Position numbers and translations under genes: made by a program
Shown: positions 11,224-21,606 of the stretch, in pieces
Layout of the letters: each line of letters opens with the position of its first letter
How positions within the stretch are numbered: position 1 is the first letter of the stretch
Notes under the pieces: model-generated
The model's input: the letters and a program-made list of their open reading frames with translations, nothing else
What the model was told of the DNA's origin: nothing
Databases searched by the model: none
Source of the DNA: Musa acuminata AAA Group
Taxonomy: Eukaryota > Streptophyta > Magnoliopsida > Zingiberales > Musaceae
Direction of reading: 5' to 3'
Length of the DNA: 64,000 bases
Assembly (NCBI RefSeq): GCF_036884655.1
Contig: NC_088345.1
Span: forward strand, 19,025,001 to 19,089,000

Positions 11224-12494
11224 TGTTGAATCCTAGATTTTGAAGACAAAATTAATTGATGAGTTTATAATCTAATTAGTGTTTGAGAAAAGTGATGTAC
11301 GACTAACTTTGATCATGGAAATATAAATTGATTGAAGTAGAAGAATCAAACGTTAGGCCAGAGTCAGAGATCGGGCATCGGGCCAGAAAGATCGGGCATT
11401 ACGTCATGATCGGATGTTGCAGGAGTTAACATACCGATGGATCGGGCAATATATTGAAGGAAAGCATGATATGCCGGGAGTTTGGATGAACCAATGACAT
11501 GCTGGACAACACATAATTCATGTTGTGTAATCGTTTATGTCTTGATCGTCATAGTTTAGGTTTTAATTGAGTTGATTTTAGGTATAACCATGCCAACTCA
11601 ATTAGGGGCCCATTGGACCTAAATCAAGGTTAATTTGGGCTTATTGGAAAGCCCATTTGGTGACCTACAATTGGGTCAAGTGGTGGCACCACTAGACCAA
11701 TCACCTATGAGCTGGAACATACAAAATGTACGTTCCCGAAAGACCTGACGGTGGTACCACTAGTGTCAGATAATGGCACTACCCAGATTGGCGATAGTTC
11801 CACTAGAACATAATCTTCGAGACTATGTCAAGCGATGGTACCGCTTAGACTGATAGTGGTACTGGTAGTGCTCAATGCTATAGGCGGTGGTATCGCCCAA
11901 CAATGGCGGTAGTACCATCAGTACCCCAAAAACCCGAGGATGAGATTTGTTGGCTTCATTTTTGAAGCCATTTGGGGTCTAGAAATATCCACACATTCTT
12001 GCTTAAGATAGTAAGAAAAGAGCATGAAAAAACTTGTGATTCTAAGTGTACAAACTCTATTGAAAGTCTTGAGTTTCTTCCTACTCAATTTTCTAAGTCT
12101 TTTTACAAGAGTTGTGAGGACTACTTATAAGAAGATTTATAAAGGTTTTATTCTAAACCTATGAAAAAGAGAAAAACATTGTAACAAGGGTGGTTAATCT
12201 TTGCTCATTGAAAGAAGATTGTTAGTGAAAGCTAATGGCATCGACGAAAGAGGAATCAGAAGTGGACGTAGGTCGCAATGACCGAACTACTCTAAATTTG
12301 GTATGCATTTCCTTTATGCATTTCATTCTTATTGCTTATTGATTTAGTTGCTCACTACTCTTACTCATATTTCAAGTTAAACATATTTTCGATATGAGTT
12401 TCATCGAATGAAATTTTTGAAATCGGCTCAACTTTTCGAAGACACTAATTCACCCCCCCCCCCCACATCTCTTAGTGCCTTTAAGATCCTAATA
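11224..12494 (+). mobile_element. Element J: SIRE-type LTR (5' LTR)
   Basis: It starts TGTTGAATCCTAGATTTTGA, the same LTR start as elements G and H, and ends GATCCTAATA just before a degenerate initiator-Met primer site (TAGTATCAGAAC, 12497-12508). U3 has GGTGGTAYCRCC palindrome-like motifs (about 11745-11935) and a decayed TATA region near 11970. The U5 end has the CACTAA...TTAGTGC hairpin around a 13-base C run. Mutations in the terminal CA and the primer site indicate age. No second LTR is in the window. Confidence 0.8.
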
Positions 12495-12773
12495 GTTAGT
12501 ATCAGAACCTAGTTTTCTCATTTAGTTTAACACCTAGGAGAGATTAAATAATTTTTTTCGATAATCAAGAGGGTCATTCTATCACGTGTCCTCCTATATT
12601 CAATGGGATGAGCTACATATTTTGGAAAAATGAATAAGAATTATTTTAATTTCTATAAACTTTAATTTATAGAATATTATCGAATGTCGTTTTCAAAAAA
12701 TCGTCTAGACTAATGAATGAACAGAATGATTTAGAGAAAAAAATTATTATTTTTAAATGCTAAAGCCATGAGC
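12495..12773 (+). pseudogene. Element J: leader and stump of gag
   Basis: After the primer site, patches of SIRE-type gag follow in broken frames: NNQEGHSI, PPIFNGMSYIFWK and finally FLNAKAM, which in intact relatives is continued by NALFCALDKNEFN. The sequence breaks off there and runs into a microsatellite. Several stops and frameshifts are visible. Confidence 0.7.
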
Positions 12774-12781
12774 TCCAAGGG

Positions 12782-12839
12782 TATATACACATATATATAT
12801 ACACACATATATATATACACACGCACACACACACACACG

Positions 12840-12896
<57 letters not shown>

Positions 12897-12943
12897 GTAT
12901 ATATGTATATATATATATACATATATATATGTATATATATGTA

Positions 12944-13011
<68 letters not shown>

Positions 13012-13025
13012 CATATACATATATT
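12782..13025. repeat. Compound TA/CA microsatellite between elements J and E
   Basis: About 240 bp of TA repeats with an internal block of CA repeats (12818-12852) and interspersed GTATATATGTATA motifs. It lies exactly between the gag stump of J and the LTR start of E. Open frames on both strands here are artefacts. Confidence 0.95.
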
Positions 13026-13026
13026 A

Positions 13027-14388
13027 TGATGTCTAGAGATCTGTGTAATGGGAATCAGATCGTGATGAGATCACGATAATGAGATCGATTCACCTTTAAA
13101 TATAAATCCTAAATAATCTTAGTCATAGGTTACTCGAGAGGGACATCGAGATAACCGGATAGACTGGTGTGTTGTGTACCCATCCATATGATGGAGACAG
13201 CTGGTCTTATAGCTACTCGTGTGGGGACACTAGGGCTACAATGCAAGTGCTCATTAGAGAATGAGTTCACTGATTAATCAGATCACGAAATGCTGGATGG
13301 TTAATGATACCTCATTGTTAGACAACGATTATGTTATTCTAGTTGTATACCTAGTCCTTAGACTTGAGACACCAAGGATGTCCTATATGAGTACTCCACT
13401 CTTTGGTACCAGACTTATAAGTTCGGAAGTTCCAAATCTAGCGCAATTGATTATCAGGAGTGGTAGTCAATCTTACAAGGGCTATTGAGTGTCGATAGAG
13501 GATCATCCACTCTCGGTGTCATGAGAGGAATATCTTGTGTGTTCTTGCTTAGACAAATCCCTAGTCTGGGTCATTTGGATTGAGAGAGAAAGAGTTCTCC
13601 GAGAGAATTTGATTATAGCGAGACTCGAGTAGAAACCATATAGGCCTGACAGCACCATGCATGGTATATAATCTCTGAGATATTAGATGGATGAGAGACT
13701 ATAGGTACACGATAACCAAGGACAGATAGGTCCAAAGGATTGGATTCTCCTGTATCATCTTGGGCTATGGCGTAGTGGCCTAGTATGTCTGCAGTCGATG
13801 AGTCGAGTGAATTATTATGAAAATAATAGTTCATTAAGCCAGAAGGAGTTCTGACTGGTATGACTCATGGCTAGCTCGATATTAATCCTAGAGGGTCACA
13901 TATATATGGTAGGCGTTACGATGAGTAGAGGTTCAGATATGAGATATCTGTCGGAGCCCCTATCTTATTGGATATCCAATAAGCTCTTGTATTATTTAAT
14001 CTTATGAATGAGATCCAATAAAAGTCAATGAGAGATGTTGGATAGAGATCCACTAATCTAAGAGGCATGGGTAATTGGACCTCCTACTCAAATAACAAGT
14101 GTGGAGATTTAGGCAGTAATTTGAGGAGCATCATCGCAGCCTTGCTATGTGGATCACTACCAGAGAGGAGGGCGCTTGACCTCCTTAATCTTCTCCTACA
14201 TATCTGCAAGGATTCAGAGATATATAATCTCCCTAGGTAAAACACATATATCTTATACATGAATTTAAGTTTTGTGGGTTTTTGTGCACTAGTCTTCGCA
14301 CGACGACAAACACCTTTTTAGAAAATTTAGGGTTTTTGTTTTATGTTTTTTCACTGCACATGTGATATCACCCCTAGATTTCCTTACA
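13027..14388 (+). mobile_element. Element E: 5' LTR (Tork/Angela-type copia)
   Basis: A 1,362-bp LTR beginning TGATGTCTAGAGATC and ending TTTCCTTACA, immediately followed by a primer site matching initiator tRNA-Met. Its sequence is unrelated to the SIRE-type LTRs. It belongs with the + strand copia fragments at 36712-37571, 43475-44222 and 50048-51129, which fit one element cut apart by later insertions. The 3' LTR is not in the window. A fragment resembling the end of this LTR recurs at 60733-60858. Confidence 0.78.
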
Positions 14389-14389
14389 A

Positions 14390-14400
14390 TGGTATCAGAG
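14390..14400 (+). promoter_or_regulatory. Element E: primer binding site
   Basis: TGGTATCAGAG, complementary to the 3' end of plant initiator tRNA-Met, starts two bases after the LTR end. It fixes the LTR boundary and the + orientation. Confidence 0.88.
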
Positions 14401-15114
14401 TTAGGTTGTTCATGCGAAAGATTGGTTTTGAACTACGTGTATTATGTTTTAGAAAAGCTTTTTATGTCAAAATCATTGGTAAAAAAACGAGAAAGGGCAA
14501 CAACTATTGCTGCCCCTGTAGGTTGGCCAAAGGCTACCTGTAGCCTAGGCTAAGAGCTCCAAGGGTGGTCTCAGCCACCTACAGCAGGCCACGTGCCTGC
14601 AGGGGTCGTAGGCGGTCGGCGAGTGGCGATCATTCGCCCGTAGGCAGGATACTCACAAGCAGGGCCACTTGCACGTGGGCACTATGCTCACCCGCAAGGG
14701 TGGTGCCTGCGAGTGTTAGGCCCTCAGGCAAGCTCCCTTGTGGGCGGTGCTTGGTTGTAGAGGCAATACCCATTAGGGTGGCGTCAGCTTGCTGCGGGCG
14801 CCACTTTGAGCATGCTGTTGAAGGGGCGATGCTCATTCGTGGGCAAAGGGGGCACCCGTAGGCATATCGCTCACGGGCAAAGGTGGTGCCCCCCGACGCA
14901 ATGATCGCTGCCGATAGGGTAGCAACCGCCGCAACATAGTAGGGGAGAAGAAGAAGGGATTAGGGGTTTCTAGGCAAAATATAGTTTTACCCCTTAGAAT
15001 TTTAAAAATTTTGAGTTTTATCCTTTCTGTCCAGATTACCAAAATGCCCTTCATAATTTAGAAAATTCTCTACATGTCCCTAATTTTAGAAAATATTAAT
15101 TAATTAAAAGTTTA

Positions 15115-15166
<52 letters not shown>

Positions 15167-15465
15167 ATTATCTAGTAGTCCTATATTATGATTTGTATAT
15201 GTGATGTATGATGTGGACAAATGAACATGGACCATGTGATGTGTGTACATATGATGTGATTATTATTATTGGGGCTCGTGAGCCTCCAATTTTATTTTCG
15301 TTTTTTGTTGGGCCTACGTGCCTATGATTAAGTTGTAATCACACAAGGAGGTGCAACGGGAGTATGGAAGCGATAGCAGAACCAACGAGGATGAGATGGA
15401 TGATCATAGGGCATGGAGATGCACCACTGCACACATAGATCTTAATGTGATTAGGCCCATTGGCT
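14401..15465 (+). other. Element E: untranslated leader, first part
   Basis: A long noncoding leader. It contains a GC-rich segment (about 14560-14945) of loosely repeated motifs such as GCCTGCAGGGG, CACCCGCAAGGGTGGTGCCTG and GGGCAAAGG, then AT-rich sequence with a TTA-triplet microsatellite (15117-15173). Open frames in the GC-rich part occur on both strands and look non-coding. The leader is interrupted at 15471 by element A and resumes at 36184. Confidence 0.6.
15117..15173. repeat. (TTA)n microsatellite
   Basis: About 55 bp of near-perfect TTA repeats in the leader of element E. Confidence 0.95.
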
Positions 15466-15470
15466 CGGAC
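15466..15470. repeat. Target-site duplication, left copy (element A block)
   Basis: CGGAC directly before TGTTAGGATC. The same five bases follow the last LTR end at 36178, so they bracket a 20.7-kb block. Five-base duplications are normal for Ty1-copia integrases. Confidence 0.85.
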
Positions 15471-15596
15471 TGTTAGGATCGAGAGCACTAAGAGGGGGGG
15501 GGTGAATTAGTGCAGCGGAAATCTTACAGCGATTAAAAACCAAAAGCTGCGTTCGTTCAAAAACTATTATGATGCAAAAGCAAATTCTCAGTTTGT

Positions 15597-15855
15597 ATCT
15601 AAGTGCAGTTTGCGTCTAAGCGCAGATTGCGTCTAAGCGCAGTTTTGCGTCTAAGCGCAGTTTACGTCTAAACGCAGATTTACGTCTAAACGCAGATTTA
15701 CGTCTAAACGCAGATTTACGTCTAAACGCAGTTTTACGTCTAAACGCAGATTTACGTCTAAACTCAGATTTACGTCTTAAACTCAAATTTACGTCTAAAC
15801 GCAGATTTACGTCTAAACGCAGTTTTACGTCTAGACGCAGATTTACGTCTAAACT
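15597..15855. repeat. 18-bp tandem array in R/U5 of the element A LTR
   Basis: About 14 units with consensus TTTACGTCTAAACGCAGA; the first units are TGCGTCTAAGCGCAGTTT variants. Homologous arrays of different length lie at 23361-23602, 25361-25637, 31339-31652 and 34021-34300 in the related LTRs. Confidence 0.93.
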
Positions 15856-16570
15856 TTGAAACTTGTTTGTATACTTGTAGAAGGCAGTATGCAGTTGAAA
15901 TCAAGACGTAAACGTGAACTGAGATCTGATGATTGAGCGAGGAAAGCCGATTTACGTCTGAATGCAGTTTTACGTCTAAATGTTGAAACTCGTTCGTAAA
16001 ATCGTAGAGGACAGATTGCAGTTATCAATAGGATTAAAATGTAAGTGTAAACTGCAAAGAAGCTCGTTTGTAAAAGCACGGAAAACAGTTCTGCAGAATC
16101 AAACGTAAACGTAAACTGTAATGTATGAAAATACGAATTTACGTCTGAATGCAGATTCGGAAGAACAGCACTTAGAACTTGTTCGTGAAAGCGCAGAGAG
16201 CAGTAGTAATGAGGGAGGTTTGCAGTAATGATAAAGTGCTCGAAAATAAACGCAAACCAGAGATTTAGAGTGGTTCGGTCAGCCTTGACCTACTCCACTT
16301 TTGGCTTCCTCCACCGATGAGGTTGCCGACGTCAACTAGGTGCCTTCCTTCAATGGGCGAAGGCCAAACTGCCCTTTTACAATTTCTCTCCTTTTGACAG
16401 GCTCAGGAGACAACCTTTACAGACCTTTCTCTCCTCACTTTACAACTGAAAACTTGAAGAACAGAAGGAGGAGACTTAAAGGCTTTACAACACTTTTGAG
16501 CTCTTAGAATCACAGAAAAGATCAAGATTTCGGTGTAGGTCTGTATCTTTTCAGTGCTGAATGGGTGGGG

Positions 16571-16579
16571 TATTTATAG
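16571..16579 (-). promoter_or_regulatory. TATA box of the element A 3' LTR
   Basis: CTATAAATA on the - strand, about 1.19 kb inside the LTR. The same motif follows the GC-rich repeat zone in the LTRs of B, C, F, G and H, so it probably marks the U3/R promoter. Confidence 0.7.
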
Positions 16580-17760
16580 GCCCCAACCCAATTCAAAATT
16601 CGAGCTCAAAATGATCAAATCGATCAAATCCCAGAATTCTGGGATCAGGCGGTTGCACCTCTTGACTGGAGAGGTGGCACCGCCTGGCAGAGCTCGAAGA
16701 CTGAGCTCAGGCGATTGCTCCTCTCTGCCTGAGCTCGAAGACTGAGCTCGATGGTTGCATCACCTGGCAGAGCTCGAAGACTGAGCTTGGTGGTTGCATC
16801 ACCTGGCAGAGCTCGAAATCTGAGCTCGGTGGTTGCATCACCTGCCAGAGCTCGAAACTGAACTCAGGCTGATGCACCTCTCTGCCAGAGCTCGAAGACT
16901 GAGCTCGGTGATTGCATCACCTGGCAGAGGTCGAGACTAAGCTCAGGCTGATGCACCTCTCTGCCAGAGCTCGAAGACTGAGCTCGGTGGTTGCATCGCC
17001 TGGCAGAGCTCGAAACTTGAGCTCTGGCGGTGCTACCTCTTGGCAGAGGAGGTTGCACCGCCCAGTCTAGCTCGAAGACTGAGCTTTGGGCGGTTGCACC
17101 TCTTGGCTGGGGCGGTTGCACCTCCCAGCCTCGCAGCCCTGGCGGTTGCACCTCCTGGCTGGGGCGGTTGCACCTCCCAACCTCACAGCCCAGGCGGTTG
17201 CACCTCCTGGCTGGGGCGGTTGCACCTCCTGGTGCAATCAGGGTCCGAATGGTTCACTCCATTCGGCCCAATTTGAATCTTTTTCAGGGGCCCAATTGCC
17301 CCAAGATTAAGCTAATGGGATCACCTCCCATTTTCATGCTTAATCATCATGCTAACTACGATTAACTCTAAGACAACTTCTGCAGCTTTGCTCCGATGCG
17401 TCAATCGCTTCTTCCGGCGAGTTTCCGGCCAACTTCCGTCGATCATCCGATAAACCCTCGGTGATCCTTCTGCGGACATCCGGCATACTCCTGGACTTTG
17501 CGACGATCCACTTGGTGAGTTCCGACGAGCTTCGCTTGGCAAGCTTCGGGACTTCTCGGATCTGTTCTCGCTGAACCTCCGACGACCGTCCGAACTTCCG
17601 TCGAACTCTCGAACTCCCAACGTGATCATGATTTTGTCTCCGGCGCAACACCTGCTGCTTGTCTTACTCTCATCGTAGTTAATCCTGCACACTTATCTCA
17701 ACACATAGATTAGATAACAAATGACAATTGACTTCATCATCAAAATCCGAGATTCAACAA

Positions 17761-17773
17761 TCTCCCCCTTTTT
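17761..17773 (-). promoter_or_regulatory. Element A: polypurine tract
   Basis: On the - strand AAAAAGGGGGAGA lies immediately upstream of the 3' LTR (TGTTGAATC). It would prime plus-strand synthesis. Confidence 0.85.
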
Positions 17774-18543
17774 GATGATGACAATCAATTGATAAAGGAG
17801 TTGTCCTTAACTCCCCCTATCTATATGCTATAGTTGAGATAAGTCAACCTTGAATTCAAGACCAAAGAATTCAAGTGACGTATTGATAAGTTAGATCAGT
17901 TAAACTTATCAATACTCTCATCATGATGCCCATCATGATGTATCTCTTCAAGAATGATGTCAAAGCATGACATACATCATCAAGTTTGTATGATGGTGTT
18001 TGTAACAATTCATCATGTAATAATATAAAGCTTCGAAGGACTTTTTACATGATGCACACATTTGAGATTTTCTAGCAAGTTTGCATTTTCTATAGAATAT
18101 CAAATCAAGATATGATGCAAACTATAGCACATGTTCACATATCTCTTGGTGATGCAAGGATGGCATAACATTGTTTATAGCATAACTCAAGTATTTGCAA
18201 CTATGACATAGATATGATTATGGCAGTTCAGCTATGACATAGTGTTTATCAATTCATATGTTTCTCCCCCTTTGTCATCAACAAAAAGCATGATAGCATT
18301 ATCAAGCATATAAAGGAAGTCATGACACATATATCTTTTTATTGTTTTTGCTTGACGGAGGAAAGTCATTTTTCAAAGAGTTTTCATAAGAGTGTACAAG
18401 AACATCCCATTTTTAGCATACAAACCAAAAAATGAACTTCTTACATGCATCTGGTTAAAAATATTTGTCACATAATTTGCAACATGTTATTTGATCAAGC
18501 GTTTGTCAAGGCATGTAATAGTAATAACATCCGAAAAATAATT
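17774..18543 (-). other. Element A: noncoding region between pol and 3' LTR
   Basis: AT-rich, with no open frame. It contains a second polypurine-like motif on the - strand (GACAAAGGGGGAGAAA, near 18261-18277) preceded by TTGATGAC. Multiple polypurine-like motifs are described for Sireviruses. Confidence 0.7.
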
Positions 18544-21500
18544 TTAACTAGTTAAAGTATTCGGACAATTCAACATTCCTAATTCTCTTCTTATGTAATC
18601 AAATTGTTCTTCACATAGGGGTTTTGTGAAGATATCAGCCAGTTGATGTTTGGTATCAATAAACTCTATGGTTACATCATGATTAGAGACATGATCTCGT
18701 ATAAAGTGATGTCTAATATCAATGTGTTTTGTTCTTGAGTGTTGTATAGGATTTTTAGTTAAGCATATTGCACTCGTGTTATCACATTTAATGGGAATAT
18801 CTTTAAGATTCATTTTGTAATCTTCTAAAGTGTTTTTCATCCATACAACTTGTGCACAGCATGCACTTGCTGCAATGTATTCAGCTTCGGTTGTTGATAG
18901 GGCAACCGAGTTTTGTTTCTTAGATGACCAGGATACAAGGGCATGTCCTAAAAATTGACATGATCCTGATGTGCTTTTTCTGTCTAGTCTACAGCCAGCG
19001 AAGTCCGCATCAGCATAAGCTGTTAATTCAAAGTTTTCTGATTTTGGGTACCATAATCCTAGATTGGTAGTTCCATTAAGATATCTGAGTATTCTTTTGA
19101 CTGCTTTGAGATGAGATATCTTAGGGTCTGATTGAAATCTAGCACAAAGTCCTACACTGAACATGATGTCTGGTCTGGTGGCAGTGAGGTAAAGTAAACT
19201 TCCTATCATACCCCTATAGGTTTTTTGATCGAAGCTTTCTCCATTCTCATCAATTTCTAACTTAGTGGAGGTGCTCATAGGAGTGTCAATGGCTTTTGAA
19301 TTATTCATTTTGAACCTCTTTAGCAAACTCACAGCATATTTGGTTTGACTAATAAAGATGCCATTGCTTAGTTGTTTGATTTGTAGGCCTCAGAAGAATG
19401 TTAACTCTCCTATTAGACTCATTTCGAATTCATGACTCATAGTTTTCGCAAAGGATTCACAAAGAGATTCATTTGTAGAACCAAAGATAATATCATCAAC
19501 ATAAATCTGAACAATGAGAAAATTATTTTCAAAATTCTTGATAAACAATGTAGTATCAACCTTGCCTTTTATGAAATTATTTTCAATGAGAAAAGAGCTA
19601 AGTCTCTCATACCAAGCCCTTGGGGCTTGTTTTAAACCATAGAGAGCTTTAGTTAATCTAAACACATGATTATGGTAGCCATTATTTTCAAATCCAGGAG
19701 GTTGTTCAACATAAACTTCTTCGGAAATGAAACCATTTAGAAAAGTGCTTTTAACATCCATTTGAAATAACTTAAAATTATTGCAACTAGCGTAGGCAAG
19801 GAGCATCCTTATGGCTTCCAATCGAGCCACAGGTGCGAAGGTTTCATCGTAATCGATACCTTCTTCTTGGTTGAAACCTTTGGCCACTAATCTAGCCTTG
19901 TTTCTAACCACGATACCATTTTCATCTTGCTTGTTTCTAAAGACCCATTTAGTACCAATTACTAAATGGTCATTTGGCCTAGGAACAAGCGTCCACACCT
20001 CATTTCTCTCAAATTGATTTAATTCCTCTTGCATTGCGATAATCCATGAATCATCTTTCATGGCTTCATCAACACATTTGGGTTCAATTTGGGAGAGAAA
20101 AGCGGCGTTGGCACAAAAGTTTTTAAGAGAAGATCGTGTTTGAACCCCCTTTGATGTGTCTCCTAGGATTAGCTCCTTAGGATGAGCATCTATATACTTC
20201 CAATCCTTGGGTAAGGATGTTTTGGAAGTGGATGCATCCAAGTTGCTAGTTGGAGACGGGGTTTCGTTTAAATTCAAGGAATCAAAATTAACATCATCAT
20301 CAAGATCATTTTTCTTAATTTCTGAAATTTCATTGAAAACAACATGGATGGATTCTTCAATAATTAAGGTTCTTTTATTGAAGATGCGAAAAGCTTTAGA
20401 AACCGAAGAATAACCAAGAAAGATTCCTTCATCAGATTTAGCATCGAATTTTCCTAAGTTATCCTTTTCATTCAAGATAAAACACTTACACCCAAAGACT
20501 TTAAAATATGAGACATTGGGTTTTTTGTTATTCCATAACTCATAAGGAGTTTTGGTGAGTAAGGGTCTTACTAGGACTCTATTTAAAATATAGCATGCAG
20601 TGTTTACAGCTTCGGCCCAAAAATATTTGGGTAGGCTATGTTCATTCAACATGGTTCTTGCCATTTCTTGTAAATTTCGATTTTTTCTTTCTACTACCCC
20701 ATTTTGTTGAGGATTTCTTGGAGTAGAGAAGTTATGGTTGTATCCGTTGAGTTCACAGAATTCTTGGAAGTCATGGTTTTGAAATTCTCCACCATGATCA
20801 CTTCTAATTGACGAAATCATAGATTCGTTCTCATTTTGAACAAGTTTACAAAACTTGGTAAAATATCTAAAGCATTCATTTTTTTGTTTTAAGAAGTAGG
20901 TCCATGTATATCTGCTGTAGTCATCAATAATGACAAAGGCGTATTTGCTACCTCCTAGACTCGATGTAGAGATTGGTCCGAACAAGTCCATATGGATCAA
21001 TTGTAAGGGCCTAGAGGTGCTTATTTGATTCTTAGCTTTGAAGCTACCCCTAATTTGCTTACCTAATTGGCAAGCATCACATACATTATCTTTGATGAAC
21101 TTGATATGAGGAATTCCTCTTACAAGTTCTCTAGATGATACTTGAGTGATTAGTTTCATGCTAGCATGACCTAATCTTCTATGCCATAGCCAAGCATCCT
21201 CATTCATAACGGCAAAGCACATTTCATCACATAAGTCATTGATGTCAATAGTGTATACGTTGTTTTGTTTTAATGCAATCATAGATATATTTTTGTGTGG
21301 TTTTTCAATGATGCAGGCATTAGATTCAAATCTTATAATATATCCTTTATCACATAATTGACTAATGCTCAAGAGGTTATGTTTTAAACCATCAACTAGT
21401 AAAACATCTTCAATAGAGAGGTTGGATTTGTTACCTATGGTTCCTTTGCCAATGATTTTACCCTTGTTGTTGTCTCCGAAGGTGACATATCCTTCGTCTA

Positions 21501-21603
21501 TGCTAGTGAGCTTAGAGAATTGAGATGGATCTCCGGTCATATGCCTTGAGCATCCACTATCAAGGTACCATTTCTTGCTCCTAGCTTGCGATTGTTTAGT
21601 TTT
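18544..21603 (-). pseudogene. pol: Element A: pol polyprotein (PR-IN-RT-RH), one in-frame stop
   Basis: About 1,020 codons in one frame directly after the gag UAG. The protease motif DSGCSRHM is about 20 residues in. Integrase shows the zinc region WHRRLGHAS...CDACQLGK and the catalytic core beginning [16 protein letters not shown], with [14 protein letters not shown] sequence (here [14 protein letters not shown]). Reverse transcriptase has [12 protein letters not shown] and the YVDD box in [12 protein letters not shown]. RNase H has DADFAGCRLDRKSTSG and STTEAEYIAAS. It ends GMLNCPNTLTS. The frame is broken once by TGA at 19390-19392, in the segment between the YVDD box and RNase H where relatives have a codon for Leu or Phe. 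The reading resumes in the same frame. Otherwise open, so the copy is young. Confidence 0.93.
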
Positions 21604-21606
21604 CTA
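21604..21606 (-). promoter_or_regulatory. In-frame UAG between gag and pol
   Basis: The gag frame ends PFL then UAG, followed without frame change by pol (K, then about 19 residues to the protease DSG). Local context is TTG TAG AAA. Element G has TTA TAG AAA at the homologous place (60633-60635). The conserved position suggests programmed readthrough to make a gag-pol fusion; this is inference. Confidence 0.55.

Larger units (their letters stand above)
15471..17759 (-). repeat. Element A: 3' LTR
   Basis: 2,289 bp from TGTTAGGATC to GATTCAACA (both ends TG/CA on either strand). On the - strand, U3 (17759 to about 16550) has a gene-like GC-rich module, then repeats of GGTTGCACC and of GAGCTCGAAGACTGAGCTC, then the TATA box at 16571-16579. 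R/U5 has an array of 18-bp units (15597-15855) and ends in a GCACTAA/TTAGTGC hairpin with a run of nine G on the + strand. Several small open frames inside it are repeat artefacts. Confidence 0.93.

Noticed and set aside
12768..14561. Shared GAGCTCCAAGGGT at 12768 and 14549 as a possible large target duplication around the E LTR
   Set aside because: The second copy is inside the E leader, beyond the primer site, and copia duplications are 5 bp; probably chance.
14565..15054. Frames on both strands in the GC-rich leader of element E
   Set aside because: Low-complexity GC-rich leader between primer site and gag; no family match.
15597..15855. CRISPR-like array of short repeats
   Set aside because: The 18-bp units are directly contiguous without spacers, in a plant LTR.
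16864..17365. Overlapping frames rich in GGCTSWLGRLH or QPPGLRG, repeated in each A/B-type LTR
   Set aside because: They lie in the GC-rich U3 repeats, overlap on both strands and follow the repeat period.
17352..17692. Frames such as RRRQNHDHVGSSRVRRKFGRSSEV, recurring in several LTRs
   Set aside because: U3 sequence without stops in one frame; no protein family, not conserved as a frame between subfamilies.
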